Source of the DNA: Cerioporus squamosus
Lineage: Eukaryota; Basidiomycota; Agaricomycetes; Polyporales; Polyporaceae
Reading direction: 5' to 3'
DNA: 64,000 nt
Assembly (NCBI GenBank): GCA_022592435.1
Contig: JABYQS010000002.1
Location: forward strand, 372,001-436,000
Below are positions 33,554 through 46,399 of this stretch, one piece after another (positions within the stretch are counted from its first letter, which is position 1; each line of letters opens with the position of its first letter). The notes beneath the pieces were generated by a model. It worked only from the letters and a program-made list of their open reading frames with translations. It was not told the origin of the DNA and made no database searches. A program made the translations under genes and the position numbers.

Positions 33554-36500
33554 ATGGCTAGCAACTCCAATTCCCGCTCGATGTACGGCTCTCAGTCTAT
33601 CTTCCCTGGTGGCAGCAGCTCTCGCCCGTTCCTGAACATGCTCAACCCCATGGGCCGCACATACCAAGGCTACATGCAGGCCAACCAGTCTGTCGTCGAG
33701 GAAGAAGACGAGGAGAACGCCGACCTTGAGGCTGGCCAGACCTCGCGAGGCTCCGTGCTTCGCTCCCCGTCAAGGCCGCATGGCAAGCGCAAGGTTGCAT
33801 GGAGTGGAGAGGCGTCTGAGATGAACGTTCTTCGCCCTAATGACCGCCATGCCGATCCCAAGGGCGAGGAGTCGTCTGACGATGAGGTACCTCAAGATTT
33901 CATGATTGAGGCGAGTGCTCCTGCCCAGCGTCGCCCGCCGTCCCCACCTCCGGTGAAGAGTGCGAAGGGCAAGGAGCGGGAAGAGCGGAAGCATTCGCTA
34001 CACTCGTCCCGTAGGCCTTCCAGTTCCAAACCCATCCTCCCAACTACCTCCGCGAACACGCCTGTCTCAGTACCTCCACGACCCTCAGAGATAAGTCCAG
34101 AGCCCCAACCGCAGTCGGAACCTCTGCATGAACCGCAGCCGAAGCACATGCGCGGGCTCGACGAGCATGAGCGTGCCCTGTGGAACTGGGTCAACGTCTA
34201 CAACCTGGACGCGTTCCTTCAAGAAGCCTACTACTACTATGAAGGGAAGGGACTGTACAGCATAGCTCTCTCCCGCGGCCTCAACCTCCTGTCCGTCGTG
34301 CTCATTCTTGTTGATCACTCTCCATGTACTGATAGCTTTGCATAGAACAGTCGGGTTTGTTATTGGATTCTCGACATTCCTCCTTGGATGCGTTGATTAC
34401 TCCCGCATACGACCGGAGAAGGTCACAAGACTGTCGGAAGTTGTTGTGAGTAGATGTGTGTCAAGGTGAGTATGGCTTGACATGTGTAGCCCGTTCAACT
34501 ATGAACGAACCCAGTCATGGCACAAGGCATTCGATTATCCGTCGTCAGGAAAGGTCGCTAACCAGGAACTCACAGGTTCTCGGGCTTTACGCTACTCTTC
34601 TTTATGCTCTTCTCCGCCTTCTTCATATGGCAGCTCGTCTCGTATGTGCTCAGCATGATGCGACTCGTGGACATGTATCGTTTCTACACGCATCTCCTCC
34701 ACATACCGGACGTACGTGTCCCTCGTTCCTACCACATCGCCACGTGCTCACTTACCCTCCTTTTCCTCAGGAAGACATCCAGACGATCTCCTGGCCAGAG
34801 GTCGTGCGACGCATCGGCGCAATAAGGGAAGACAACCCGCTCACAGCCATCTCTTCCAATACTGCGGCACACCAGTCGTTTACGGCCAAGCTCGACGCGC
34901 ATGACATCGCGAACCGGATCATGCGCCAGGAGAACTACCTCATCGCTCTCTTTAACAAGGAGCTACTTGACCTGCGTGTGCCGCTTCCGTTGTTTCTACA
35001 GCGGTTTGCGTTCTTCCGCACGACGGAGGAGGGCAAGGGCAAGACCCTGACTAGGGCGCTGGAGTGGAACCTCAGGTTCTGCCTGATGGAGTACCTATTC
35101 GACGAAAGCGGGAGGGTGCGGAAGGTGTTCTTGAAAAGCAAGAACAGGGCGGTGCTGATCGAGGGGTGAGTGCTGACAGCACTCGCGATATATAGTCACA
35201 AGTGACTGACTGGTGGTTGCAGGCTTCGGCGACGATTGATTTTCATGGGCATCCTGAACGCCATCTTCGCCCCGTTCATCGTGTTGTACCTCCTCATGTA
35301 CTCGTTCTTTCGCTACTTCGAGGTGTGCTATACGTCACTTGTTGCATGGAGCAGTACTAAAACGGGATGGTCAGGAGTACCACAAGAACCCGTCAAACAT
35401 TGGTGGCCGAGCCTACACCCCGTATGCGCAGTGGAAGTTTCGCGAGTTCAACGAGCTTCCGCACCTGTTCAAGAGGCGCCTGAACGAGTCCTACGAGACA
35501 GCGAGCATGTACATTGGCCAGTTCCCAAACGAGAAGGTCACAATCATCGCTAGGTGCGTCTCGAATCGTGGTCTAGCAGACGCAATGTGTTCACAGGTGT
35601 GCAGGTTCGTCGCTTTCATCGCCGGTTCCTTCGCCGCTGTGCTGGTTCTCTCCTCGGTGCTCGACCCAGACGTCTTCGTGCACTTTGAGATCACAGCACA
35701 CCGCACGGTGTTCTTCTACATCACAGTATTCGGCTCGATCCTCGCGGTCGCGCGAGGCATGATCCCCGAGGAGAACCGTGTGTTCGACCCGGAGCTGCTC
35801 ATGACCGAGGTCGTGCAGTACACGCACTACATGCCGGACGAGTGGAAGGGGCAGCTCCACTCGAAGAAGGTGCACGAGGAGTTCGGGCAGCTGTTCGCGA
35901 TGAAAGTCGTCACGTTTGCGCAGGAATTACTCTCCGTCATCTTGACGCCATTCGTCCTGTGGTACTCGCTGCCGCCATGCGCGCCTGCAATCGTAGACTT
36001 CTTCAGGGAGTTCACGGTGCATGTGGATGGGCTGGGGTACGTTTGCTCGTTCGCAGTGTTCGACTTCCAGCGACACGGTAATATCAAGGTATGTCGCATG
36101 GATAATACCTGATGCAAGACATCGCTGACCATCTCGCACAATGCAGTTCGGCGCCCCAACGAAGGTCGTGGACGAACGCTTCATGTCCAAGGAGGGCAAG
36201 ATGGAGAAGAGCTTTCTCAACTTCAAAGCCGCACACCCAGACTGGACGCCCAACGACCCTTCCGGCTCGCTCTACCTCAGTCGCATGGCCGACCTCAGCG
36301 CCGCACACCCCGTCGGCCTCGGCCGGCGCCGTCTCCTCCAACGCGGCGCCCCGAATATAGCCCCCGCCCCCTCTGGGGACATGGACTCGACGGTGCACTT
36401 GCACGCCCCAGGGCTCGCAGACAAGGCGCGCGAGTACGACCGGGCGCTGCGTGCGAGCCAGAGCGTGCGCAGGCGCGGGCCGGGCGCGAGCATGATGATG

Positions 36501-36881
36501 GCTGGGAGCGTGCTGCACCCCGCCCAGCTCGGACAGACTGGCCGCCCGGGCGACTCGATGCTCCAGTCGACGATGGGCGGGCCGGGGATGGCGCAGACGG
36601 CGGTGCTGGGCGACTCGCAGGGCAGCGTGATGCCGGCGAGCGGACATGTCGTCAACTCGGTCATTCCGGAGGAGGATCTGGCTGCGGATGGGGGCGTTGG
36701 CAGCACCCTCGGGGAGTCGTATGTCGATGGAAGGCGGGCGCGTCCGAGCGTAGGACAGTCGCAGCAGGAGGAGGATGATGAGGAGCTGGAGGATGGGGGT
36801 GTGCTGGGGCTGTTGGCGCAGATCTATGGGACCGGCGCGAACTTCAAAGGTCGCGGGCGAGGGCCACCTCGCGTTCTATGA
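33554..36881 (+). CDS. ATG9: Autophagy scramblase Atg9
   Basis: Atg9 is the multi-spanning lipid scramblase carried on the vesicles that seed the autophagosome. The N-terminal ~200 residues are disordered and acidic with a Pro-rich stretch. The family core begins [20 protein letters not shown] and [20 protein letters not shown]. It continues with [77 protein letters not shown] and [20 protein letters not shown]. The tail ends in [20 protein letters not shown], the conserved basidiomycete end. Several introns of about 50-65 nt interrupt the membrane part (for example after NLL near 34290 and after DFQRHGNIK near 36090). Start in GCGATGGC is the first in-frame Met preceding [10 protein letters not shown]. 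Confidence 0.95.
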
Positions 36882-37085
36882 TGTTACATTGATGATGACG
36901 ATCTTTCGCATATTATGCGGACATGTTAGTTTACGATTGTACTGGAGATGGAGTCGACATGGATGCTTGGAGTTAACCCGCTTGTGTGACGGGTCATCAG
37001 AACCTCGTCGGTGTGACGTGCCCAGACAGGTGCGACGGCATTGGGCAACACGATGTAATCATGTATTATCCACATAACGCAAGTG

Positions 37086-39794
37086 CTAGCCTGCTGTCTG
37101 CTCCTGCAACCCAAAGATCTGCCACAGCAAGCGAACCTGCCCGAAGGGTCGCTCACTCCCGAGGAGCGTTGCAGCAGCCTCGTACTTATTCTCGGGCTTC
37201 TTGACCTCCTCGCATATGTGTTCGTATGTACGTGCAAGTCGTTCCAAGCTGCCTGGTGCACGCGTGTATGCAAGCTGCGCACGGTGAGCGAGGACAGCCG
37301 CGGGGAGTGGACGACGCCCTCTCCAGAGAGCCACTCAGAGAATCGGTGCAGCGCTGCCTGAAGGGCGGCAGGCTCTGCTGCCGGGACGTGCGATAGCGGC
37401 TCCTGCAGAGATGTCAGTGTCCTGCAGTGCATGATGCATAAGCGAAGCTACTGACGTTTGTCCGTCGCGAGTCGCATGCAGCCGCGATCTCCGCGAGTCC
37501 GGCATCTGCGAGAACATCCTTGTACTTCACCGCAACATTAGCTACTGCGACACATTTGCATTCTGCGATACACCAGACTCACATGTTCCTCAATGAGCTG
37601 CAGGACCTTGCCTTCCATCAGGCCCTGCACAACACCGCGCTTCTCGACTGTGAACGCGAACGGCTCTAGCACATCCTGGAGGTACGCCAGGGTATTCAGC
37701 ACGAACACCGCCTTGTCCCACGCCGGTCGCTGCCGCTTCTTCTCGTCCGCGCCCGTCATGCACATCTCGATCGCGGGGTCGACCATCTTGTCGAGGATGT
37801 CGCGGAAGCCGGCCTGGAGCTCTTCTTCGTTTTCGTTGCCGAGCAGGGATGATTCGTATACGAGCATCATCTCGCGGAGGACTTGCGTGTGGTCGAGGAT
37901 CGCGAGCGGTGGTGAGACGCCCGCTTCGTCCAGGTCCTGTGTACAACACAGTGAGTGTTAGTTGCGTCCTACATCAGAAAGAGGGACAATACCTACGAGT
38001 GGTACGCGCAAGAGAGACCTGCCTTGTGTCTCGATGGCACCGTAGAATATCGAGTACGCAAGGTCCGTCAACCTATACGCGTGTCAGCCATTGCATAACA
38101 GCATAACTCAATCGGCACGAAACCACTCACTCCTCCAGCGTCTTCGACAACAACGCCTCCTTCCCAATCGTCCGCTGCATCGTCAACATATAGAACCCCA
38201 GCAAGTTCGCGATCTTGTACGACGTGATGCTGCTCTCCTGCGACCGCACCGTCTGCTGCACGCGCACCTTCAGCGGCCCACACAGACCCTTCACAGCCCC
38301 GTCCATCATCTCTCCAATCCAGCCCTCCTCCTCGCTCTCGCCGAAGTCACGCACAGCGCCGACCATCCGGCGCGCGCCGCGCACCCCAAAGAGACTCTCC
38401 AGGAACTCGCGTTCCGCGGCAATCGCTTGGTGCACCCATGCGAGCATGTCCCCGACATACCGCAAAGGGTCGTGTGCGTGGAGCTCGATAGGGCGCGGGA
38501 GGCCCCAGGCCCGCCGCGGGTGAGAGCGTCCATGAAGGCAGAGAGAAGGGTCGCCTGGCGGGTTTGCGACATGTACGCCAGCGCTTCGCTGCAACGACGC
38601 TCAGCCATACTGCTCGGCAGGAGGAGTAGCCTGACGCAACGTACGTGAGTAGCTCCGGCCTCTGTCGTAGTCTCTTAACAGCCTCGCGCATGGCAGGGTC
38701 CACGTCCAGGCTTGCGTCTCGACCCATCTGGCGGAACTCGAACGAGCAATGGCGGAAGATCTTGTCGTACGCTTGCTCGAGTTGTGTGGCGGTCGCTGAG
38801 AGGATGTCAATGCCAGCCTTGGTGTCTCCCTCGTCCCCAGTCATGAGTACACGGCAGTCGTCGCGGATCTTGGCCGCCTTGTCCATCGCGGCGAAGAAGC
38901 GGGGCCCGACGGGGACCTCGCGCGAGGCGATGGCCTCTTTTTCATCTGCACTTAGGGTAAATCGAGAGAGGAATAGAGTGATGATAGATTGGCGGACGGC
39001 AACTCCCTGTCTGTTTGTTAGGTATGGGGGTGAGACCGCATATGCAATGGGAGGAGTACGAGGAGACATACCGTTCTTCTCGAAGTGAGCCTGCACGATC
39101 GAGGAGGGACTTGCATGCTGTGTTCGTGTCATGTAATTGGGTCTGCGCCTCATCACATCGCGCTCGCATAAGACCTATGTGCTCCTGCAATGTGTCCAAT
39201 TGCTAACGCACGCAACTACCATGAACACATGAGGATTCGGAGTTTGGAGGGTCTACATACCTTGTCCACCTCTCCAAATGCCGTCAAGAATTGCCGACTC
39301 GACTCTGCGAGCTTGCCTTCGACATCTCGCCGCAGGTTTTTCCTCGCCCGTGCAGCAATGTCCCCCGCAACGCTCTCGTCTACCGCCGGTGCAGACGCGG
39401 CCGTGACTATCCCTGTTGGCTTCGGACAAGACACACCAGTAGGATCATACTCGTCCTCGGCATCCCCATCTGCCTCAGCATCTGTCCTGGCTTCCTTCGC
39501 CTTCGGCCCTGAGGCACTCCTCGAAGTGGACGGAGTATACAGCTCCGCGAGTGTGTCTAGCGCCTCGCGTGTTGCATTGTCGTCAAAGTTCGCGCTGAGA
39601 ACCTTGTAGAGGCGTAGCGAGATTGGATTCTGTGGTTGCGGGAAGAAAGGCTGGGGATGCGGGAGGACGAAGGTGAGATGGCGGTCATCCGGAGGCGCGT
39701 TGCCGCCCGCGCGACCCCGCACGGTCGAAATCACGCTCGGACGCGCCTCGACGCGACTCGGATTCGGACCAGCATCGGGACTCGGACTCTGCAT
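37086..39794 (-). CDS. COG6: Conserved oligomeric Golgi complex subunit 6
   Basis: COG6 is part of the lobe B tethering complex for retrograde vesicles at the Golgi. Conserved blocks in order are NPISLRLYKVLSANFDDNAT, ARARKNLRRDVEGKLAESSR, a coiled coil (LDTLQEHIGLMRARCDEAQ), then FLSRFTLSADEKEAI, CSFEFRQMGRDASLD, HDPLRYVGDMLAWVHQAIAA and KIANLLGFYMLTMQRTIG. The end is FGQVRLLWQIFGLQEQTAG with stop at 37086-37088. About eight short introns are inferred. The preferred start is the Met at 39794 (MQSPSPDAG). An upstream in-frame Met at 39878 would place its ATG on the same CATG as the COA1 start on the other strand. N-termini of COG6 vary, so the start is uncertain. Confidence 0.9.
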
Positions 39795-39876
39795 TCCACC
39801 ACCTCCTCCCGCTGCCTCCTCAGTGCGATACCGGCGGAAACTCAGCGACTCGGACGACGTGTCTTCTCTTGCGACC

Positions 39877-40690
39877 ATGTCTCTGCGTGCATCCCTACGC
39901 GTCCCCGCTCGCGCATCGAGGCTGCAGAGCTTCCGCCCTCTTCCCTCAGCATGCATGCGCCACGCCTCCTCGCAGGCAGACCAGCACAGATCCCTCCCAG
40001 AGGCAGAGACGTTCGACAAAACCGCGCGGCCTGGGCTGTACTACAGCCGACCATCCCCGAAGGACCTCCCTCCATTGCAGGTGCGCTCCACATCGTCGCC
40101 AGAGGTGGCTCTGCAGGCTGACTTTCGTACGATAGAACAAGTGGCCAGCTATCCTCGCTCTTGGGGCGCTCGGCGTCAGCGCATGGGGCCTTTTCATGGT
40201 CTTCGTGACGAACCAGGAGAAGCTCTCGTCCTCGATCATGCAGCAAGTCATGAACACCGTCCGCGAGAGCCCGGAGCTGCGAGAAGTCCTCGGCGAGGCC
40301 ATCCGTCCTGAGCCCAGTGTGGTGGATGAATGGCGACCCGTGGATTAACGGCGCGGTATGTGCTCGTGCCTACGCGACCATGCATGTGTGCGACGCTGAC
40401 AGCAGTTCAAAGATCCACATACCTGGAGGGAACATTGACTTGAGTTTCCGCGTGAAGGGGCACAAAGGTGCGTCTGATACTCTTCCAGAGCTGCTTCGAC
40501 TAACTGCTCGCGAAGGCGCCGGGACGCTGTACTTCACGAGCATACGGCGAGTCAAGGGCGAGCCTTTCCAGATATGTGAGTGTTACCGAAGGGGCTGAGC
40601 GTACACTTGTAACAATAGTCCACAGTGCGCTTCAAAGTCATCGCCGACGACGGTACAGAAGTTAACATCGCCCCCGCACGCCCTTCATAG
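39877..40690 (+). CDS. COA1: Cytochrome oxidase assembly factor Coa1 (one frame break)
   Basis: Coa1 is an inner-membrane factor that helps Cox1 maturation. The start MSLRASLRVPARASRLQSF is a typical mitochondrial presequence (Arg/Ser-rich). After an intron following PPLQ comes a membrane segment, PAILALGALGVSAWGLFMVF, then VTNQEKLSSSIMQQVMNTVR and ESPELREVLGEAIRPEP. The Coa1 domain continues WWMNGDPWINGA, IHIPGGNIDLSFRVKG, AGTLYFTSIRRVKGEP and FKVIADDGTEV, ending NIAPARPS. RPEP and VWWMNG lie in different frames with one extra base at about 40316 and no possible intron, so the assembled frame hits a stop nine codons after RPEP. A sequencing insertion is the simplest explanation. A Tim21-type relative is a weaker alternative. 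Confidence 0.8.
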
Positions 40691-40919
40691 ACGAATTCAC
40701 AGAGCGGAGTCCCTCCATCCCATACACGTTGGCACTCGTGCCCCCTCAGATGTACGCTGCCCGCGCGATGACCGCGGACTTTGCATGAACGATCCAAAGC
40801 ATAGCACGGAAAACAATAGTATCAACCGGCATAATGTATTACTCTATAGTGAACTAGTAACAAACTCGCCCCGAGTCCAACCATGAAGCAGAAGCACCGG
40901 CCCGCCCAATGCTCTCCTC

Positions 40920-42367
40920 CTAGAAGAAGTGAACCTCCTCACGCTCACGGCCGCGCATGAAGGGAGGCTCGTAGCCGACAGAGTAGATGTCGGTCCAGAG
41001 CTCCTTCTCGTCGGGGAAGGGCGACGCCTTGGCCTCCTCCACGGCAGCATCGACCTCAGCCTTCGCTTCCTTGTCGATCGCCTTGAGATCCTCCTCAGCG
41101 GCAAGGCCCCACTCAGTGATGTAGCGCTGGAGACCACGTATGGGATCCTGGGTGGAACGGATCTTCTGAATCTCCTCGCGAGTACGGTAGGTGGTTCCGG
41201 GGTCGGACATCCTATAAAACATATGTTAGACTATTGGACGACGGTGGAGGGGGAGAATGTATAACGTACGAGTGACCGCCGTAGCGGTAGGTGACGAACT
41301 CCATCAGGAGAGGACCCTTATCGCTCGTAACCCACTCCTTCGCCCACTTCGTCGCCTGGTGAACAGCGATGATATCCATTCCGTTCACCTGGATACCAGG
41401 GATGACGTCTCCACGCTTGTAGTACTCGGTGTTCATCGAGCTACGCTCCGCGGAAGTACCCATACCGTACTTGTTGTTCTCGCAGACGAAGACGCAGGGG
41501 AGGTTCCAGAGTTTCGCCTGCATATATAGTCAGAACTATTGCAGAGGGAATAGAGATAACAGGTGCACACCATGTTGTACGCCTCGAACACCTGACCCTG
41601 GTTGCTCGCACCGTCCCCGTACATGGCGAACGTCGCGTTCTTCCTGCCCAGGTACTGCTCCGCGAACGCCAGACCCGCGCCAAGCGGCACCTGCGCACCG
41701 ACGATACCGTGGCCTCCCTGGAAGGCCTCGGTAAAGACGTGCATAGAGCCACCCTTGCCCTTCGAGACACCGCACACACGACCAAGCAGCTCGCCAATCA
41801 GGCTCTTGATGGTGCCGCCACGCAAAACAACGAAGGGATGCGTGCGGTATGACGAGATGATGTTGTCGTCGAACGTCGTGGCAGAGTCAAGACCGACGGA
41901 AACTGCTTCCTGCAATCACACCCGCTACATCAGCGCCTGCTTTCCCACTAGTCGCGCGCAATCCGCGCGCAGGGAAGAAGAGACGCACCTGACCGATAGC
42001 AAGATGGCAGAAACCACGGATGAGCTTTTGTTTGTAGAGAGCGTCGGCGGCCTGCTCCATGCGGCGGATGACATTCATCTGCCTGTACCACTTGAGCAGG
42101 TTCTCCTTCGAGACCTCGACGTCGAGGCTGGGGGTGTCCGTCCGGTAACCGTGGAAGGAGTCCTCATGGAGCTTGACCGAGAACGGCTCGGAGTGCGACG
42201 CGTCCTGCTGCAGCTGCGTCGTGTCTGCAGCGGTCTGGATCGCTCGCGCGAAGGGCTGTAATGACTATGACGACGTCAGTCTCGCTCTCTCTTGGCAAAC
42301 ACTTCGCAGATGCGCGACTTACGACACGGCGGGGGACAGCAGAGCGGATCCGGGCGAGAGTGGCCAT
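40920..42367 (-). CDS. PDA1: Pyruvate dehydrogenase E1 alpha subunit
   Basis: This is the thiamine-diphosphate-dependent alpha chain of the mitochondrial pyruvate dehydrogenase complex. The start [15 protein letters not shown] begins an Arg/Ser-rich mitochondrial presequence. Conserved blocks are [52 protein letters not shown] and [10 protein letters not shown]. The ThDP motif is [20 protein letters not shown], with [20 protein letters not shown] after it. The phosphorylation loop is [20 protein letters not shown], so control by PDH kinase is likely. It ends REREEVHFF. Four short introns are seen, all GT-AG. The length of about 400 residues is normal. Confidence 0.96.
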
Positions 42368-42665
42368 GGTGGTCGGGGAGGGAAGGGAAGGAGGAAGTGC
42401 CGCTGGCGGTGGAGGGAAGGGACAAAATGCTGGACGTGTCGCCGTCGCGCCTCGGGTGAAATCGGTCACGCCCCAAAGTCACACCACTTGCCCCAGAGCG
42501 CGCATACGCGCCAGCCGAGTCGCACGACCGCGTTCGACTCCCAGTCGTGCGAGTGCAAAGCAACAGCGACAGCATGGTATATCCAGGATTACAACAACAC
42601 AGAGCGCACGATGCATAATACGTAGAGCTACAAAATTCCCGAGAGCAAAGCAGTAGTCCGACGAA

Positions 42666-45479
42666 TTACACGTCCATGTCCGCGTTGTGTTCCAGCCAGT
42701 GGAGCGCCTGCCGAGCCTTGTCCTGCACCTCCAAGTCGTCCTCTGCGCCCATCTGGCGACCACCGGTCAGGCGAAGCGTAGTCGGGCTTGCGCTGACATG
42801 CGAACTGTGCTCGCACATGTGTCGCAGAGTAGAGTCGATCTTCGCCTCATGCAGCTCGCGGTGGCTGCGTGGATTCTGACGGACGAGCTCGAGAACGCAA
42901 GAGATCGCGGGCCGCCGTATCTCGACTTTGGCGTCGATCAGACAGTCTCGTAGACACCGCAGAATTCTTTGGTCGGCGAGGATACTCCTTTGGTGAGCAG
43001 CACTGTTCGCCATATTCGCGAGGACGAATACAGCCTGGGATGTTTAAAGTCAGCGATGTAGTGCGCTGGCGATTTCGAGGAACGAACCTGCAGAACGACG
43101 TCCTCGTCGTCTTCGGACTCTATCGCCTTCGCTAGATGCCCCAACAAGACCTCACTACCTCCCATCTCTGAGAAGAGCAGGTCGACCCCGTCTACCCCGT
43201 CTGCAACATGCCGAACAATGTGGAAGGCTTGCTCGCGTATCCGGGGGTCCGGATCCTCGAAGAGACTGCAAGGGGTCAACTTAGGCAGCAGGGTAGAGAC
43301 CGCTGGCGATACAGTCACTCACTTGCGAACTTCTTGCCACCCTATACGGTTCATCACCTGCCGCTTAAGGTCGGGCGTGGCCTTGTATAGCAGATTCTTG
43401 AAAGCCCACAAAGCATTGAGCCGCAGGGCCGAGTCGCCTGTGTTGAGCAGCTGGACGAGCCTTGTGATGACGCCCTGCTCAATCAAGGTCTAGACACACG
43501 ATCGTCAGTATCGTCAGGGCGGAGAAACATAGTCACGTACTGAACGTAAAGGCGAGAAGTCGGTCACGACGTTGCACACGACTGTGGAAGCGGCGTGCAT
43601 CACTTGGCGGTCCTCGTCCTGCTTCATAAACAGCTGGAAGACTGAGATGCCCAAGCCCGTGTCGACGATGTTCGTGCGTAGCGCGGCCACCGCGCGACTG
43701 AGAGCGCGAGCACATTGGCATGCGGCATACCGGACTCCGACATATCGATGCGTCAAGCTCGCCTGAACGGCAGGTATGATCTTCAGCTCGTCCGTAACAG
43801 CAGTCCGTATATCGTTGTCGAACATCGCAATGGCTGCCACCACAATCAGAGCGGCCTAGAGAAGCGGGTCAGTCACAAATGAACAACATACGACGACGAC
43901 ACTCACTTCGCGAAGTCGAGACACGCTCTCCGGTTCGTCCTCGTCGATCTCAGTAGTCTTCTCTACTGGTGTGATTGAGGTGACCAGTTGCGCAACCTGG
44001 ACGAGGCAGTTGCGCTCATATGCGAGCTGACAGAAGAGCCTGTGATCGGTCACAAGGTAATCTGGGGTGATGCACACAAAATCAGGAATTGCTTCCAGAT
44101 CACCGCGCAAGAGACTCCTCACAGAGAATGAAACATGCCTTCGTCTTGGACTGGTTGCTCGCCGTATCCGAACTAATGATGCGATTAAGAACATGCATGA
44201 TCGTAATCGCTGTAGTCTGGTCCGCCGGAGATATGTAGGCTATGTGACTCTTCGGTGCGGGCGGGGCACGTAGGATGTTCGTTGCACTGAGGCGCACATG
44301 AGCATACGTTCTGATTCAGACTGTCTTCGCCTACCATAGCGATGCAGCCAGCTGTAACTCAGTGTTCCGAGACTTGCAAAGTGATAGCACGGTCGACATA
44401 ACAGCTGTACACCCGTGTAAGCATGCTGATATGGAAGTGCTGAGCGCGAATCAACGCACATTCCTGCCCAGGCGGTGCCCTCGCCAGGCGTGACGCTAAA
44501 GGCTCGTTCTCTTTTGTCAGGGAAGCTAACGCAGAGAGCGCTGCCTCTTGCAACTGTGCCCAAGAGGTGAAACCGAAGCATATTTATCGGAGTTAGAGGA
44601 AGACGGACCTTCACGTCTTTCTGGCGGAGTAACGCAGCCAACGTCCGGACGATCCAGCCACCTTGGCGGCTGGGCGATTTCGTCGGATCACCCTTTTCCC
44701 ATCCACGTTTACCCTTTGTTTCTACCGACCTCTCTCCTGGTGGACACCAATCGGACACCTTGGTACGATGTATAGGATCCCTGACCGACGAAGCAACGAG
44801 CTGGGCGATGGCCGTACTAACTGGCAACGACCGATCATTGAGCTGGGGAATGTACACGTCCAAAATTTCGGGCTGTACAACGTTAGCCTGATGCGAGTTT
44901 CCGCCAGTGAGTAAGAGCTGACCTGGAAGAAATAGTCGAGCGCCGCCTTCGCTTCAGGCCGGAGGTCGGAGACAGCGGGTGAGAGCCCCCATTGCGACGG
45001 TCCCACAGTGTCCGCGATAGCTGCTGCGAGAGCTCTAAGTGCGCGAGTAATCGCGGCTTTGAGGGGAATGCTGTCCGTTGGTTGGAAGGTCGAAACCGCG
45101 TAGAGCAATGCCTGGGATGCGTTCAGTCTGAGCAACGTCCGCAGGGCATCAGGGGAGCCTAGAGGCTTTCATGAGAGGTCTACGGCACAATAGGTAACTA
45201 GTACGCACCATACGACAGCGACGCCAGTATATGCGCGGCTTCTATGCGGAGACTCGTCTTGGAGCCCTCCGGCTCCCCGGGAGAGGTAGGCGGGTCGTTT
45301 ATGCACTCTACGAGTCTTGTGCATTCGCTCAGCTGCAATCATAGATAGACATAAATAATGCAGACGTACCTCGATACGAATACCTCATCCCGTCCGTAGT
45401 TCCCCTTCGCCGTGCGATTCCCGATGACAGCGTTCTTGACCGCCTTCAGAGTCGGAACGTTCAAGGCCGTAACAGTCAT
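42666..45479 (-). CDS. GID5: Armadillo protein Gid5/Vid28 (ARMC8), GID E3 ligase
   Basis: This is the armadillo-repeat scaffold of the GID/CTLH ubiquitin ligase, which in yeast degrades gluconeogenic enzymes after glucose return. The start MTVTALNVPTLKAVKNAVIG at 45479 is followed by NRTAKGNYGRDE, a typical ARMC8 beginning. Helical repeats run through the whole protein, for example LRIEAAHILASLSYGSPDAL, GGWIVRTLAALLRQKDVKLQ, VGVRYAACQCARALSRAVAA, SALRLNALWAFKNLLYKATP and IREQAFHIVRHVADGVDGVD. The end is DKARQALHWLEHNADMDV. Around a dozen short introns are inferred; borders between 44200 and 44600 are the least certain. It is divergent from ECM15. Confidence 0.85.
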
Positions 45480-45727
45480 GACTGGCAAGCGACTGAGAGA
45501 ATAGAGACAACAGCAAAAAGCATAGCACGTCAGGGTTCCCGAGCAACCAGTAGAGGAGTGCGAAGGAGCAGACAGGCCCCGCAGGCGTGGTGGAAGGCAA
45601 GGACTGTCTTGGGCGTCAAGCGCGTCCCTCGAGAATGGACCGCGCGCGCGTCCGTCCACCGACTCTTTCTCGAACCTCTTCGTAACTCAAAGCGCGTTCC
45701 TGCTGGCGACAAAATCAGCACGTCAAA

Positions 45728-46399
45728 ATGTCGGAGAACACTTCAGCAGACCTCTATGCGGTTGCGGGTAAGCAACTTTGTTCCCGCTGTCCGGTCCTGC
45801 CGTACTAACTCGACGTCCGTCGCGTTCCAGATTTCTGTCTCATCCCGATGGGCACCGGAGAACCTTCAGTGCGCGCGCAGGAGTTCCCTTCTGGATATGC
45901 TTTTCACAGGCCGCGCTAGGTTGCAGAGTACATCGCGGAATGCGTCCGCGTCCTCGAGAAGACAGGACTCAAGTTCAAGGTGCGCATTATCCGTCCGCCG
46001 TCCGCGTCCGCCGTCCACCGCTGATGTATCAATATTCCGAGCAGATGCAGTAAGCCTCAACTTCCTATCTGCGCGCGTCCATTTACGGAGTTGTTGCGTC
46101 TCCCTTGTCGCTTTGTCCTGTCTCACGCGATGCAGTGGATACGGAACAAACCTCGGTGAGTCGTGCTGTTGATAACCCTCAGTTGTAACGTCTAACGTCG
46201 CGCATATCTGTCAATAGAAGGTCCTTGGTCTGAGGTTATGAAGGCGATCCATGATTGCCACGCCGCCGTGCACGCCAAGGGCGCTCCGCGCATTGCTACG
46301 GACATCCGCATCGGTACGCGCGTGGACCGCGAGATCGCTCCGGGCACTGGCAACGAGAGCAAGGTCAAGCGGGTCGAGGATATCTTGAACAAGGTGTGA
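45728..46399 (+). CDS. ECM15: Thiamine-binding-like UPF0045 protein (Ecm15 family)
   Basis: This is a small protein of about 100 residues of the MTH1187/YkoF-like family (thiamine-binding fold, UPF0045). Exon 1 starts MSENTSADLYAVA at 45728. It is joined to DFCLIPMGTGEPS, then YIAECVRVLEKTGLKFK. The conserved MHGYGTNLEGPW can be formed only if a 5-nt exon ATGCA (46045-46049) is included between KFK and the next exon at 46140. The last exon has MKAIHDCHAAVHAKGAPRIA and TDIRIGTRVDREI, and ends VKRVEDILNKV with stop 46397-46399. The yeast homologue Ecm15 has no firm role. The exon 2/3 border probably uses the GAG acceptor before TACATC. The gene is divergent from GID5. Confidence 0.85.
46045..46049 (+). 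other. 5-nt microexon in ECM15
   Basis: The bases ATGCA are preceded by the acceptor GAGCAG and followed by the donor GTAAGC. With AAG before it and TGGATAC after it, it spells Lys-Met-His-Gly-Tyr, the invariant block of this family. Skipping it gives a frame break and loses the motif. Confidence 0.8.
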
